DNA from: Exiguobacterium sp. Leaf196
Lineage (GTDB): Bacteria; Bacillota; Bacilli; Exiguobacteriales; Exiguobacteriaceae
NCBI RefSeq assembly: GCF_001423965.1
Contig: NZ_LMPV01000006.1
Coordinates: forward strand, 310,001 to 374,000
Reading direction: 5' to 3'
Length of the DNA stretch: 64,000 bases
The notes beneath the pieces were generated by a model. The model was not told the DNA's origin and did not search any database. It saw only the letters and a list, made by a program, of their open reading frames with translations. Shown piece by piece: positions 20,303 through 28,845 of the stretch. A program made the position numbers and the translations under genes. Every line of letters begins with the position of its first letter. Positions within the stretch are counted from its first letter, which is position 1.

Positions 20303-20514
20303 TCGAACGTCGCAACCTTGAAGTCAGGATGTTGTTGCTCGTATGTCAAAAATTCTCCACTAACTTCGCGGATGAACTCAATGTTGATCTCTTTGAGGTG
20401 GTCAATCGTTGATCGCACGTCACGAATGCTTTCCCCTTCTACATACATCGTTTCTGTCCGTTCACGAACAGGTGCTTCCGAACGAAGCGGTTGGTAAAAT
20501 ACTTTAAAAATCAT
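20299..20514 (-). CDS. rpoY: DNA-dependent RNA polymerase epsilon subunit
   Basis: Small RNAP-binding subunit of Firmicutes (DUF1447, YkzG), 71 residues: [20 protein letters not shown] ... [20 protein letters not shown]. The ATG at 20514 follows AAGGAG at nine bases; the longer frame to 20574 has no ribosome site. It overlaps rnjA by four bases. Confidence 0.93.
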   Translation of the reverse strand: MIFKVFYQPLRSEAPVRERTETMYVEGESIRDVRSTIDHLKEINIEFIREVSGEFLTYEQQHPDFKVATFE

Positions 20515-20687
20515 GTCTAGCAACTCCTTATCAGTACATTGTTTTTTGTCCTTAGTACAGTATACACGATACATGGACTATTTTTCATCCTTATTCCGCA
20601 TGTTCCCTTCCGGCAACACGCTTTTGGTTATGCTATACTTTCACATGAACAGGTCATTTCGACCAATTAAAAAGAGAAGGTGAAACC

Positions 20688-21464
20688 ATGGCAAATCAGA
20701 AAGTCGTCTTTTTCGATATCGACGGAACCTTATTGCATGATGGTCATTTCGTTCCGGAATCAACAAAACAGGCAATTCGTCAACTTCAAGAAAACGGTGT
20801 ATATGTAGCGCTCGCGACTGGACGCGGTCCCGCAATGTTATCTGGGATTCGTGAGTTGCTCAACATTGATACGATCATCGGTTACAACGGGCAAATTGTC
20901 GTTCATCAAAACGAAATCATCTACAAACGTCCACAACCTAAAGTCGATCTGACACATTTGACGCAACAAGCAAAGGAAAACGGACATACGCTTGTCTATC
21001 TTGGCGAAACAAAAGGTTTTACAACGAAATCAAATGATTTTCATGTCGTTGATTCGCTCGGAGATCTCGACATGCCGTTACCGCTTCACGATGAAGAAGC
21101 CTTCTTGTCTCACGATGTGTTTCAAACGCTTGTCTACTGCACGGCAGAAGAAGAAGCAGATTACATCAAACGTTACGATGCTTTTGATTTCATTCGCTGG
21201 CATCCCCATGCGATGGATGTCATCAACGTTGGATCCTCGAAAGCAGAAGGCATCAAACAGTTCTTGAAATTGACAAACATTCGCCGCGAGGATACCTTCG
21301 CTTTTGGAGATGCTCTCAATGACCTTGAAATGCTACGCTATGTCGGAACCGGTATTGCAATGGGCAATGGGCTTCCGGAAACAAAAGCCGCTGCCGATTA
21401 TGTCACGAAACCAATTCTTGAAGACGGTATCGCACATGGACTCAAAGAATTCCAACTCATCTAA
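20688..21464 (+). CDS. ykrA: Cof-type HAD hydrolase (YkrA-like)
   Basis: Haloacid dehalogenase-superfamily phosphatase of the Cof type, 258 residues, cytoplasmic. Motif I is FFDIDGTLLHDG near residue 8, motif II ALATGRGP, and motifs III/IV are the lysine region and FAFGDALNDLEML; GNGLPETKAAADYVT follows. All four motifs are intact, unlike the truncated HAD protein at 37327. Substrates of this group are broad (sugar phosphates, nucleotides, flavin). AGAAGGTGAAACC precedes the ATG and TGCTATACT at 20631-20639 is an extended -10. The location beside rnjA-rpoY matches ykrA in B. subtilis. Confidence 0.9.
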   Translation: MANQKVVFFDIDGTLLHDGHFVPESTKQAIRQLQENGVYVALATGRGPAMLSGIRELLNIDTIIGYNGQIVVHQNEIIYKRPQPKVDLTHLTQQAKENGHTLVYLGETKGFTTKSNDFHVVDSLGDLDMPLPLHDEEAFLSHDVFQTLVYCTAEEEADYIKRYDAFDFIRWHPHAMDVINVGSSKAEGIKQFLKLTNIRREDTFAFGDALNDLEMLRYVGTGIAMGNGLPETKAAADYVTKPILEDGIAHGLKEFQLI

Positions 21465-21474
21465 TAGATAGATG

Positions 21475-21504
21475 TAAAGCTGAGGCACGCCTCAGCTTTT
21501 TTTA
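21475..21504 (+). terminator. Terminator of ykrA
   Basis: Stem AAAGCTGAGG/CCTCAGCTTT with loop CACG and T7 on the plus strand; ktrC ends in the T-tract on the other strand. Confidence 0.9.
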
Positions 21505-22170
21505 GTTCTTTACTTTATGAATCGCGCGTTCTAAGCGATCAAGATCTTCATTCTCACCAATGACGACGAGATAATCGCCTTTTTCAATGACTTCATCTGC
21601 CTGCAAGGAGATCATGACATTTTCACCCCGTTTGATGGCGACAACGTTTGCTCCATATTTACTTCGTAAGTCGAGATCAATCAAGGTTTGTTTTGCCATC
21701 CGATCACTGACTTTAATCTCAACGATTGAGAATTCTTGTGATAAGTCTAAGTAGTCAAGGATATTCGAACTCATCAATCCGTTCGCAATCCGAACCCCCA
21801 TATCCCGCTCAGGGTGAACGATGAAATCCGCTCCAATTTTTCGCAATACTTTTTCATGGTAATCATTCGTTGCTTTGACGGTGATCGATTGCACACCGAG
21901 CTCTTTTAAAATCAACGTCGTCAAGATAGACGCTTGAATGTTTTCCCCAATAGCGACGATGACATGATCAAAGTTTCGAATCCCCAAACTTTTTAAAACG
22001 TTCTCATCGGTCGTATCGGCAATGACAGAATGTGTCGCAATCCCCATGAATTCGTTGACACGTTCCTCATCGGAATCAATTGCCAAGACATCATAGCCGT
22101 TTTTCGATAATTCGCGGACAATCGAGCCACCAAAACGCCCTAGTCCGATTACTGCAAACTCTCCATTCAT
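21502..22170 (-). CDS. ktrC: Ktr potassium uptake regulatory subunit (KtrC/KtrA)
   Basis: Cytoplasmic RCK protein that gates a Ktr/Trk-type potassium channel subunit. 222 residues: Rossmann motif VIGLGRFGGSIVRELSKNGYDVLAID at the N-terminus (nucleotide-binding RCK_N), then RCK_C from about residue 135, which in Ktr proteins binds cyclic di-AMP. Start ATG 22170 sits ten bases after AAGGAG; GTG at 22176 is too close. No membrane KtrB/D partner is nearby, as is usual for ktrC, located near rnjA in B. subtilis. Confidence 0.9.
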   Translation of the reverse strand: MNGEFAVIGLGRFGGSIVRELSKNGYDVLAIDSDEERVNEFMGIATHSVIADTTDENVLKSLGIRNFDHVIVAIGENIQASILTTLILKELGVQSITVKATNDYHEKVLRKIGADFIVHPERDMGVRIANGLMSSNILDYLDLSQEFSIVEIKVSDRMAKQTLIDLDLRSKYGANVVAIKRGENVMISLQADEVIEKGDYLVVIGENEDLDRLERAIHKVKN

Positions 22171-22221
22171 TTTCACAACTCTCCTTCACAATCGCTCTTC
22201 ATTAGTAGTGTACCCGATTCA

Positions 22222-22267
22222 ATTTAAAAATACTATAAACGCCTCTGCGAATCGCAGAGGCGTTTAT
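22222..22267 (-). terminator. Terminator of cydAB
   Basis: Sixteen-pair near-perfect stem (22235-22250 with 22252-22267), core AAACGCCTCTGCG, then TATAGTATTTTT on the minus strand. Confidence 0.88.
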
Positions 22268-22274
22268 CCATTCA

Positions 22275-23297
22275 TTATTTTGATGATTTTCCACGTACAT
22301 AATCGTTATCGAACAAGAAGAGCCGTAAAATCAAATACAACGCCGGAATTAAGAGTAAAAGTCCGAAGATGAAAACGACGACGAGTGCGGAAGCCATCGT
22401 TTCGTTTACGACTGCTTTGTTGATATCGATATATGGATACAAGATATACGGCAAGTGTGTATATCCGTAACCGAACCACGCGACTGCATACTGTAACATG
22501 ACCGCGACGAACGCGATGCCATAGTTCTTCTTCATATAGACGAGTGTCACGGCAATGAGGAAAAATAAGAAACTAGCAGCGAACCACCACCAGTTGCCGT
22601 TTAGGATATTTTCATAATGCCATGCCGCTTGGTTCTTCAGTCCAAAGAAGACGAGCGCACAGACGAGGATTGTTGGTCCACTCCAAAAGAGTGCCCATTT
22701 CCGAATAAGCGGCGTAGCTCCCTCATCTTTCGCTTTATCCGCGTAGAATAAGAGGAACATCGCGCTGATGTATAAGACAGATACGATAGCGAGCGCTACG
22801 ACCGTCCACGAGTAAAAGTTCGAAAATAATTTCGTTCCTAAAAACTCAACTGTATCATTCGTTTTGCGGATGAAACCACCTTGACTGATTGTCAATGTCG
22901 TCGACATCGCAGCAGGAATCAGCAACCCTGTCGCTCCATATAAAAATGTGTAGAACATGCTGTCGTTTGATCCATAGTTGGCGAACGCATAAAAGCTACC
23001 ACGAATCGCAATCAAGACAAGAACAATTGACGCTGGTACGAGTAGTGCCGTACCGAAATAATAAGCGGAGTCTGGGAAGAACCCAACTAGTCCTACGAAG
23101 AAGAATACGAAGAAGACATTCGTTACCTCCCAAACAGGAGAGAGGTAACGAAGAATCAATCGATTCGTCAGATGATCCCGCTTCGTATATTTTGAATAAA
23201 AGGCGTAAAATCCAGCACCGAAGTCAATTGAGGCAACGATGAGATATCCGTACAGGAAAGTCCAAAGGACCGTGATCCCTAGTGTTTGAACGTCCAA
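22275..23297 (-). CDS. cydB: Cytochrome bd quinol oxidase subunit II
   Basis: Membrane subunit of the high-affinity terminal oxidase that reduces oxygen with menaquinol. 340 residues with about eight transmembrane helices; N-terminal pattern DVQTLGITVLWTFLYGYLIVASIDFGAGFY matches CydB. The start is TTG at 23297 with AAGGAGG seven bases upstream. It follows cydA by 12 bases. There is no cydCD exporter pair in the window. Confidence 0.93.
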   Translation of the reverse strand: MDVQTLGITVLWTFLYGYLIVASIDFGAGFYAFYSKYTKRDHLTNRLILRYLSPVWEVTNVFFVFFFVGLVGFFPDSAYYFGTALLVPASIVLVLIAIRGSFYAFANYGSNDSMFYTFLYGATGLLIPAAMSTTLTISQGGFIRKTNDTVEFLGTKLFSNFYSWTVVALAIVSVLYISAMFLLFYADKAKDEGATPLIRKWALFWSGPTILVCALVFFGLKNQAAWHYENILNGNWWWFAASFLFFLIAVTLVYMKKNYGIAFVAVMLQYAVAWFGYGYTHLPYILYPYIDINKAVVNETMASALVVVFIFGLLLLIPALYLILRLFLFDNDYVRGKSSK

Positions 23298-23309
23298 ATC
23301 GTTCCCTCC

Positions 23310-24707
23310 TTACTTGTTATCATCCACGAACATTGCTTCACCGCGTGCATGGTGGTTTTCAGCAAGTTCTTGAAGTTCTTTTCCAACCGTGTTTTTCTTA
23401 AACATCCGTAATAAGACGACCGTACAAATCGTACCAAGCAACAAGTACAATGCACTGAATAAAATGAGCATCGGACCAACCGCTGTTGAAGTCGTCGCCG
23501 CGTCCGCTGTTCGCATGATACCGTAAAGCGTCCAAGGTTGACGACCAATCTCAGCGTACATCCATCCCGCTTCGATTGAAATCATCGCTAACGGACCACC
23601 GATGAACACCCCTCGTAAAATCCACTTATTATATGGATTCAATTTTTTCAATCGGAATGCCAAGATGAACAAAGCAGAGATAGCAGTCAAGTACATCCCA
23701 ATCGATACCATGATATCAAAGAAATAGTGGACGATCAGTGGTGCTTGATCTTCTTTTGCGAATTCGTTTAAACCGATGACTTCCGTATTCGGAGCCCCAC
23801 CTGCAAGAATTGAGAGCGCATATGGGATTTTGACGGCTCCTTTGATTTCATAACTGCCGTCTTCTTGCTGATCAAGTATCCCACCAAAAATCAATTCTGC
23901 TTCATTTGTCGTATCAAAATGCCATTCCGCAGCTGCTAGTTTTTCTGGCTGGTATTTCGCTAAATATTTCCCTGAGAAGTCACCGACAAGTGCTGTCGAG
24001 AACGCGAAAATCAGACCAGCCATGACAGTGAGACGAAGAGCTTTCTTATGATATGCCGTCTCTGCTGCTGAGAGTGTCTTTTTGCGAAGCAAATGGAACG
24101 CCGCGATTGCTGCCAAGATAAAGGCAACAGTCAAGTAAGCTGAAACGATGACGTGTGTCGCCTTCGTCGGTGTCGCTGTATTAAACATTGCTTTTAATGG
24201 TTCGATTTGCGTTAACGTACCATTGACGATCTTAAATCCTTCTGGTGAGTTCATGAAGGAGTTGACTGTCGTGATGAAGAACGCTGATGCTGTCGCACCA
24301 ATGACGACTGGAATCCCAATCAACCAGTGCAACCATGGATTTTTGAACCGGTCCCACGTATACAAGTAAATACCAAGGAAAATCGCTTCAAAGAAGAACG
24401 CGAACGTTTCCATAAATAGTGGCAAAGCAATTGTTTGACCCGCTACTTGCATGAGTGACGGCCAAAGTAATGATAGTTGCAAGCCGATTGCCGTCCCTGT
24501 TACGACACCGACTGCTACGGTAACGACGTATCCACGCGTCCACCGTCTTGCTAATAAGATATAATCTGGATCTTTGCGTTTCAGACCGATGAATTCAGCT
24601 GCCAGTACCATGAGCGGTACTCCGACACCAATCGTCGCGAAAATAATATGAAACGCTAGTGTGAGCCCTGTCAACAATCGACTGAGCACTACGGGATCAT
24701 TGAACAT
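23310..24707 (-). CDS. cydA: Cytochrome bd quinol oxidase subunit I
   Basis: Haem-bearing subunit of cytochrome bd. 465 residues, the size of the short Q-loop Bacillus-type CydA. Visible: H20 in LAFHIIFATIGVGVPLMV (haem b595 ligand position), a His in KATHVIVSAYLTV (b558 ligand region), the Q-loop with EKLAAAEWHFDT, and the conserved EIGRQPWTLYGIMRT, which includes the conserved methionine-bearing segment. AGAGGGGGCTAAATAC precedes the ATG. A Rex-like dyad lies upstream. Confidence 0.95.
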   Translation of the reverse strand: MFNDPVVLSRLLTGLTLAFHIIFATIGVGVPLMVLAAEFIGLKRKDPDYILLARRWTRGYVVTVAVGVVTGTAIGLQLSLLWPSLMQVAGQTIALPLFMETFAFFFEAIFLGIYLYTWDRFKNPWLHWLIGIPVVIGATASAFFITTVNSFMNSPEGFKIVNGTLTQIEPLKAMFNTATPTKATHVIVSAYLTVAFILAAIAAFHLLRKKTLSAAETAYHKKALRLTVMAGLIFAFSTALVGDFSGKYLAKYQPEKLAAAEWHFDTTNEAELIFGGILDQQEDGSYEIKGAVKIPYALSILAGGAPNTEVIGLNEFAKEDQAPLIVHYFFDIMVSIGMYLTAISALFILAFRLKKLNPYNKWILRGVFIGGPLAMISIEAGWMYAEIGRQPWTLYGIMRTADAATTSTAVGPMLILFSALYLLLGTICTVVLLRMFKKNTVGKELQELAENHHARGEAMFVDDNK

Positions 24708-24825
24708 GTATTTAGCCCCCTCTTCCTAAAACATACTTCTCTATATGGTCTATAACCGTATCATAGAGAACATAACCCTTTGTGTCTGTTTATAATGTTT
24801 GATGTAACAAATTGTTCACATATAC

Positions 24826-24843
24826 ACGTGATTTTTTTCACAA
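24826..24843 (-). promoter_or_regulatory. Candidate Rex operator upstream of cydAB
   Basis: The 18-mer reads on the minus strand as TTGTGAAAAAAATCACGT, agreeing with the Rex consensus TTGTGAA-N4-TTCACAA at 11 of 14 defined positions. Rex represses cyd genes at high NAD+/NADH in several Bacillales. A second weaker dyad, ATGTAACAAATTGTTCACAT, lies at 24802-24821. The site is 120 bases before cydA. The rest of the 234-base gap shows no gene. Confidence 0.45.
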
Positions 24844-24941
24844 AATGTTCGAAAACTCTTATTCCTACATATATTAAAAACTTTCCCATTCCTGAATTCG
24901 AAAGGGAAAGCTTTATATCCTTTATTATTTCATAAAAATTT

Positions 24942-26054
24942 TTAAACATACTCTCGGAAATAATGGTCAAGTAAATCAATGACAAAAGGAATGGCTGATT
25001 CATCCGGGTTTAATGTTGGTTGATGCAAACCAGATGTCGGATTATCGACGCCGAGCCAGAACATCATCCCTGGGATCTCTTTCAGCATGAAACCAAAATC
25101 TTCCCCTGTCATCGCCGCGTCACATTCGATATAGTTGGCATTCATCTTTACGAATGATGAGAATTTATCCACGATTTGCCGGTCGTTGACGACTTCATAA
25201 TAGCGATTACCGAATTGCAGATCGATTTTAACACCAAACGAAGCTTCGATTCCTCGAATGATGTCACGGACACGACGTTCGAGTTTTTCCATGTCTTCGC
25301 CGTTTAGCGCACGCATCGTTCCGTCAAGAACCGCTCTACCGGCAATGACATTCTCACGAATACCTGCATCCACTTTCCCAATCGTGATGACACTACAATT
25401 CATCGGATTAATGGATCGACTGACGATCGTTTGCAATTGCATGATCAAGGCTGCTTGCGCAACAACTGTATCAATCGTCAAATGAGGAAAAGCCGCATGA
25501 CCACTTTGACCATAGATCGTGATATGAACTTCTCGAGCACTCGCGAACAGTACGCCTGGACGACTAGCAATCGTACCGACTGGATATTCCGGTGCAACGT
25601 GAAGACCATACATCTCACTCGGACGATATTTTTCAAACAATGGACTTTTAATCATCGGCTCCGCCCCGCCCGGTCCTTCTTCTGCCGGTTGGAATAAAAA
25701 GACGACATCATCCATGACTGGTAGTTCAACGATCCGTTTCATCAACCCTAAAGCAATCGAGGCATGCATGTCATGACCACACGCATGCATGAACCCTGGG
25801 TGTTCTGAGCAATACGGAAGCCCTGTCGCTTCTTCAATCGGTAACCCATCAATATCTGCGCGATACCCGATCGTTCGGTTTCCAGTCAATCCTTTCACTC
25901 GAACGAAAACACCTGTTTCAAATGTGTCATATGTGACACGATCTGGCGGATATGCACGAATTTGTTCCAATATAAAAGCTTGCGTCTTGAATTCCTTGAA
26001 CCCTGGTTCCGGTATTTTATGAAGCGCGCGCCGCATCTCAATGGCGTATTCCAT
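24942..26054 (-). CDS. dapL: N-acetyl-diaminopimelate deacetylase
   Basis: M20 metallopeptidase-family deacetylase acting in the acetylase branch of lysine/diaminopimelate synthesis (YkuR type). 370 residues: MRRALHKIPEPGFKEFKTQ at the N-terminus, GYRADIDGLPIEEATGLPYCSEHPGFMHACGHDMH (metal ligands), FQPAEEGPGGAEPM and the C-terminal AAMTGEDFGFMLKEIPGMMFWLG. These closely fit the YkuR subgroup rather than general amidohydrolases such as HipO. AGGAGGAAGTCAGTCAG precedes the ATG. It overlaps ccpC by 17 bases. The tetrahydrodipicolinate acetyltransferase gene (dapH) that precedes it in B. subtilis is not in the window. Confidence 0.85.
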   Translation of the reverse strand: MEYAIEMRRALHKIPEPGFKEFKTQAFILEQIRAYPPDRVTYDTFETGVFVRVKGLTGNRTIGYRADIDGLPIEEATGLPYCSEHPGFMHACGHDMHASIALGLMKRIVELPVMDDVVFLFQPAEEGPGGAEPMIKSPLFEKYRPSEMYGLHVAPEYPVGTIASRPGVLFASAREVHITIYGQSGHAAFPHLTIDTVVAQAALIMQLQTIVSRSINPMNCSVITIGKVDAGIRENVIAGRAVLDGTMRALNGEDMEKLERRVRDIIRGIEASFGVKIDLQFGNRYYEVVNDRQIVDKFSSFVKMNANYIECDAAMTGEDFGFMLKEIPGMMFWLGVDNPTSGLHQPTLNPDESAIPFVIDLLDHYFREYV

Positions 26055-26928
26055 CTGACTGACTTCCTCCTTCTTCTTTTACGATGTCCCAAAAAGCTTG
26101 GACTTGTTTTAATTCAAGCATCGATTCCGTGGACAAGATCCAAGTATCTCGCTTCAGTACTTTTCCGGATGATGTCTTCAACGGAAGCTGCATGACTTCA
26201 TTCGATTGCTGAATCGTCGACTCAGGTAAGATAGCAAAACCGATGCCATGTAACGCCATCTGTTTGCATGTCTCGATTTGGTCGACGACCAAAGTCCGAG
26301 AGGGTGGACTTGCGAACCGATCTTGCCACCACTCTAAAATTTCTTGATAGTACGTCGAATCACTTTTGAACTGGATGAACGGGCGATCCGTCACACGCAA
26401 TTGTTCAATCGACGTCAACTCACTATCAACTAGATAGAGCGGGTCTGAGAAAAGGCGCTCTTTAACACCTTTCCAGTCCGGGTTTCCACGAATGATCCCG
26501 ATATGAAAGTGTTCCTCTAACATATGACGCATCATCTCACTTGACCATCCGGTGACCAACTGGACACGCACATGCGGATAACGCTCGACGAATCGTTTTA
26601 AGACACGCGGGAGCCAGTATTGTCCCATGATGGAGGCGACAGCAATCCGAAGCGTTCCGTAAACGGCACCCTCTTCTGCCGTCAATTCACTTTTTAGTTC
26701 GAGTTCCTTCCGATTCATCTCTTTTGCGAGACCAATCACTTTTTCTCCTTGCGGTGTGATGCTTAAGCCACGCGATGAACGAATGAATAGTTTGGTTCCC
26801 CAGCGTCTCTCAATCGCAACAAGACGTTGACTAAGCGCAGGTTGTGAAACGAATAATCGTTCAGCAGCTCGCCTCATATTCAATTCTTCCGATAAAGTGA
26901 TCAACATTTCCATTTCCGACACTTGCAA
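26038..26928 (-). CDS. ccpC: LysR-family regulator CcpC
   Basis: Citrate-responsive LysR regulator that in B. subtilis represses citB and citZ. 296 residues; helix-turn-helix at residues 4-60 (LITLSEELNMRRAAERLFVSQPALSQRL) and a periplasmic-binding-like effector domain. Close agreement with CcpC along its length, for example IMGQYWLPRVLKRFVERYPHVRVQLVTGWSSEM and HIGIIRGNPDWKG, VDQIETCKQMALHGIGFAILP. The start is TTG at 26928, matching the CcpC N-terminus; GAGGAG lies 12 bases upstream. It is followed by the overlapping dapL and divergent from bdbC. In B. subtilis ccpC (ykuM) is also close to ykuR. Confidence 0.9.
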   Translation of the reverse strand: MQVSEMEMLITLSEELNMRRAAERLFVSQPALSQRLVAIERRWGTKLFIRSSRGLSITPQGEKVIGLAKEMNRKELELKSELTAEEGAVYGTLRIAVASIMGQYWLPRVLKRFVERYPHVRVQLVTGWSSEMMRHMLEEHFHIGIIRGNPDWKGVKERLFSDPLYLVDSELTSIEQLRVTDRPFIQFKSDSTYYQEILEWWQDRFASPPSRTLVVDQIETCKQMALHGIGFAILPESTIQQSNEVMQLPLKTSSGKVLKRDTWILSTESMLELKQVQAFWDIVKEEGGSQSDGIRH

Positions 26929-26951
26929 TGTGAGATTCGACTCCTCATGAT

Positions 26952-26966
26952 ATAAGATGGCATTAG
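26952..26966. promoter_or_regulatory. Candidate CcpC box in the ccpC-bdbC gap
   Basis: ATAAGATGGCATTAG fits the CcpC dyad ATAA-N7-TTAT with one mismatch. It lies 24 bases before the ccpC start, where autoregulation would be expected. The motif is short and could be chance. Confidence 0.4.
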
Positions 26967-26993
26967 TTTAACACGTTAGAAAGGACGATACAT

Positions 26994-27389
26994 ATGACAC
27001 GCTATCATTTTATGTTCATCATCTCAACGATTGCAACGCTTGGCAGTCTCTATTTTAGTGAAATTCGTGGATTCATTCCCTGCCCTCTCTGTTGGTGGCA
27101 ACGACTATTCATGTATACGACAGCCTTTTATTTGCTCATATCCTTGTTCCGGTCGAAAACGATCGATCCACTCTTTGTACGCCTATATGTGCTTGCCGGC
27201 TTTGGTGTCGCCTTGTACCATGTCATCCTTGAGCGTTTACCCGATGGCGAAGCGTTATGTTCGAGTGGCTGTCTCATCAAATGGGTCAACTATTTCGGTT
27301 TCTTGACGATTCCGATGATGAGTCTCATTGCCTTTACATTACTCTTGATTCTAGCGTTCTATCCAGCACGTTCGAACAATGAAGCGTAA
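26994..27389 (+). CDS. bdbC: Disulfide oxidoreductase BdbC/DsbB family
   Basis: Quinone-linked membrane protein that regenerates the BdbD/DsbA thiol oxidase. 131 residues with four transmembrane helices. First redox pair CPLC at about residues 26-29 in FIPCPLCWWQRLFMY; second pair in ALCSSGCLIKW near residues 90-96. The length and pattern are those of the short Gram-positive DsbB family. No bdbD lies next to it. AAAGGACGATACAT precedes the ATG. Confidence 0.9.
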   Translation: MTRYHFMFIISTIATLGSLYFSEIRGFIPCPLCWWQRLFMYTTAFYLLISLFRSKTIDPLFVRLYVLAGFGVALYHVILERLPDGEALCSSGCLIKWVNYFGFLTIPMMSLIAFTLLLILAFYPARSNNEA

Positions 27390-27411
27390 GATATGAATCA
27401 TTGGTCAATAC

Positions 27412-27447
27412 AAAGAAGGAGAAGTCAATTCGGCTTCTCCTTCTTTT
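27412..27447 (+). terminator. Terminator of bdbC
   Basis: Thirteen-pair stem AAAGAAGGAGAAG (27412-27424) with CTTCTCCTTCTTT (27434-27446). Confidence 0.85.
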
Positions 27448-27458
27448 GTCGTTTTACA

Positions 27459-28730
27459 TCACGTCCATCGATTGAAAACACTTACGGCGCTTGAGAACGC
27501 AAGCTCTGAGAGTTGTCCCGTCCCTTCACACCAGTCTCCGACGAAAGCAACACCTGCATGTCCCGGAATTTGAGTCGCAAGAGGACCTTGCCCCATTTTC
27601 CATTTGATTTCTTGTACGACTGCTCGTTTAATCGTTCGTTCTGCAACGATACGTTCTCTCCAGTCTGTGAAATGAACGTCAAGCATCTGTTCGATTCCCG
27701 TTCGAACATGTCCGATATAATCAGGATCCTCAAGTCGATCGTGTTCAAGATAAGCGATTGCTTGAAGGACTTGACCATCCTTTGGTGCGAGGCTTGCATC
27801 ATAATGCGATAAATCCGTGATGAACGCTCGATGCGAACGGTCGTAGATGTATGAATACGGTGTTTGGATATAAGGCTGAAGTCCGAGATCATACACGAAA
27901 ACTTCGACGGGTTCATGACTCGCATGCGGTGTCACGAATTTTTGGATCGTCGTTGGAGTCGCCATTTTTAAGATTTCACGTGGTGGTACGGCAAAGATGA
28001 TCCGTTCCACATTCCATTCTTGTTTTTTTCGATCACGTACCAAGAATCCTGTCGTAGTCAATTCGACTGCTGTTATTTTTGTTTTTTTCAAGATCTCTCC
28101 GCGATTCTCTAGGATGATCCGTTCCAATTCCTGTACTAACCCTTGCCAGCCCCCTTCGATGTATGAGACAGGCTTTCGCGTCCGAAAAAGCTTTTGATAA
28201 TACTCGAAATAGACATCTGATGGAATTTTTTCTGGTTCTGCCGTAAAAAAATTCGTTGATGCCAAATCAAGCATCAACTGTGCCACTTGTTCATCGACGC
28301 GTTCTGTTTTTAACCATTGCCCGATGGATTGTTGCGGATTCCCTCGTTCGACTCGTAAAATCGTTTTAATAATCTCCCATGTAAAACGTACTTTGTTCGT
28401 TCCTTCGATGACTTCTGTTTTCAGTAGTCCCCAGGCATTCGCAGGAACAGCCGTCAAATGACCTGAAAACTCATATTTCGCACGACTCGCTGAAAAATCA
28501 AGCCACGTCACTTCGATACCGAGTTGTTTCGTTAATTTGCGAAGAATTGATTGATCGCGTCCATAAATCGCATGGGCACCGTAATTAAATGTAAAGCCCT
28601 TTACGGTTTGAGAGGTGGCACGTCCTCCGAGTAATCCAGCATCCCAGAGCGTGACCGGTGTTCCTTGCTTTGCAAATAACGCCGCTGCTGTCAATCCGGA
28701 TAACCCTCCACCTATGATCCCAATCGTCAT
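27459..28730 (-). CDS. FAD-dependent oxidoreductase, phytoene desaturase/amine oxidase-like
   Basis: Flavoprotein of 423 residues. The N-terminal dinucleotide motif TIGIIGGGLSGLTAAALFAKQG is followed by LLGGRATSQTVKGFTFNYGAHAIYG, the arrangement seen in CrtI-like desaturases and monoamine oxidases; the C-terminal FAD-contact motif is GVAFVGDWCEGTGQLSELAFSSAV. Substrate unknown: no carotenoid synthesis gene is near, and the sequence resembles the NAD(P)/FAD-binding 'phytoene dehydrogenase-related' proteins of Bacillales more than true CrtI. GAGGAGGCGAGAGT precedes the ATG. It is alone downstream of nadE, behind a terminator. Confidence 0.8.
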   Translation of the reverse strand: MTIGIIGGGLSGLTAAALFAKQGTPVTLWDAGLLGGRATSQTVKGFTFNYGAHAIYGRDQSILRKLTKQLGIEVTWLDFSASRAKYEFSGHLTAVPANAWGLLKTEVIEGTNKVRFTWEIIKTILRVERGNPQQSIGQWLKTERVDEQVAQLMLDLASTNFFTAEPEKIPSDVYFEYYQKLFRTRKPVSYIEGGWQGLVQELERIILENRGEILKKTKITAVELTTTGFLVRDRKKQEWNVERIIFAVPPREILKMATPTTIQKFVTPHASHEPVEVFVYDLGLQPYIQTPYSYIYDRSHRAFITDLSHYDASLAPKDGQVLQAIAYLEHDRLEDPDYIGHVRTGIEQMLDVHFTDWRERIVAERTIKRAVVQEIKWKMGQGPLATQIPGHAGVAFVGDWCEGTGQLSELAFSSAVSVFNRWT

Positions 28731-28797
28731 ACTCTCGCCTCCTCAACCATCGTTTCTCTTCTTTTCCCATAACGACCGGAGAAGAATCGAAGAACAT

Positions 28798-28829
28798 GAA
28801 AAAAGACATGATTTCAATCATGAAATCAT
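28798..28829 (-). terminator. Terminator of nadE
   Basis: Minus-strand stem ATGATTTCA/TGAAATCAT with a four-base loop, followed by GTCTTTTTT; it separates nadE from the flavoprotein gene. Confidence 0.85.
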
Positions 28830-28845
28830 ATCTCCTTATTTTTGA

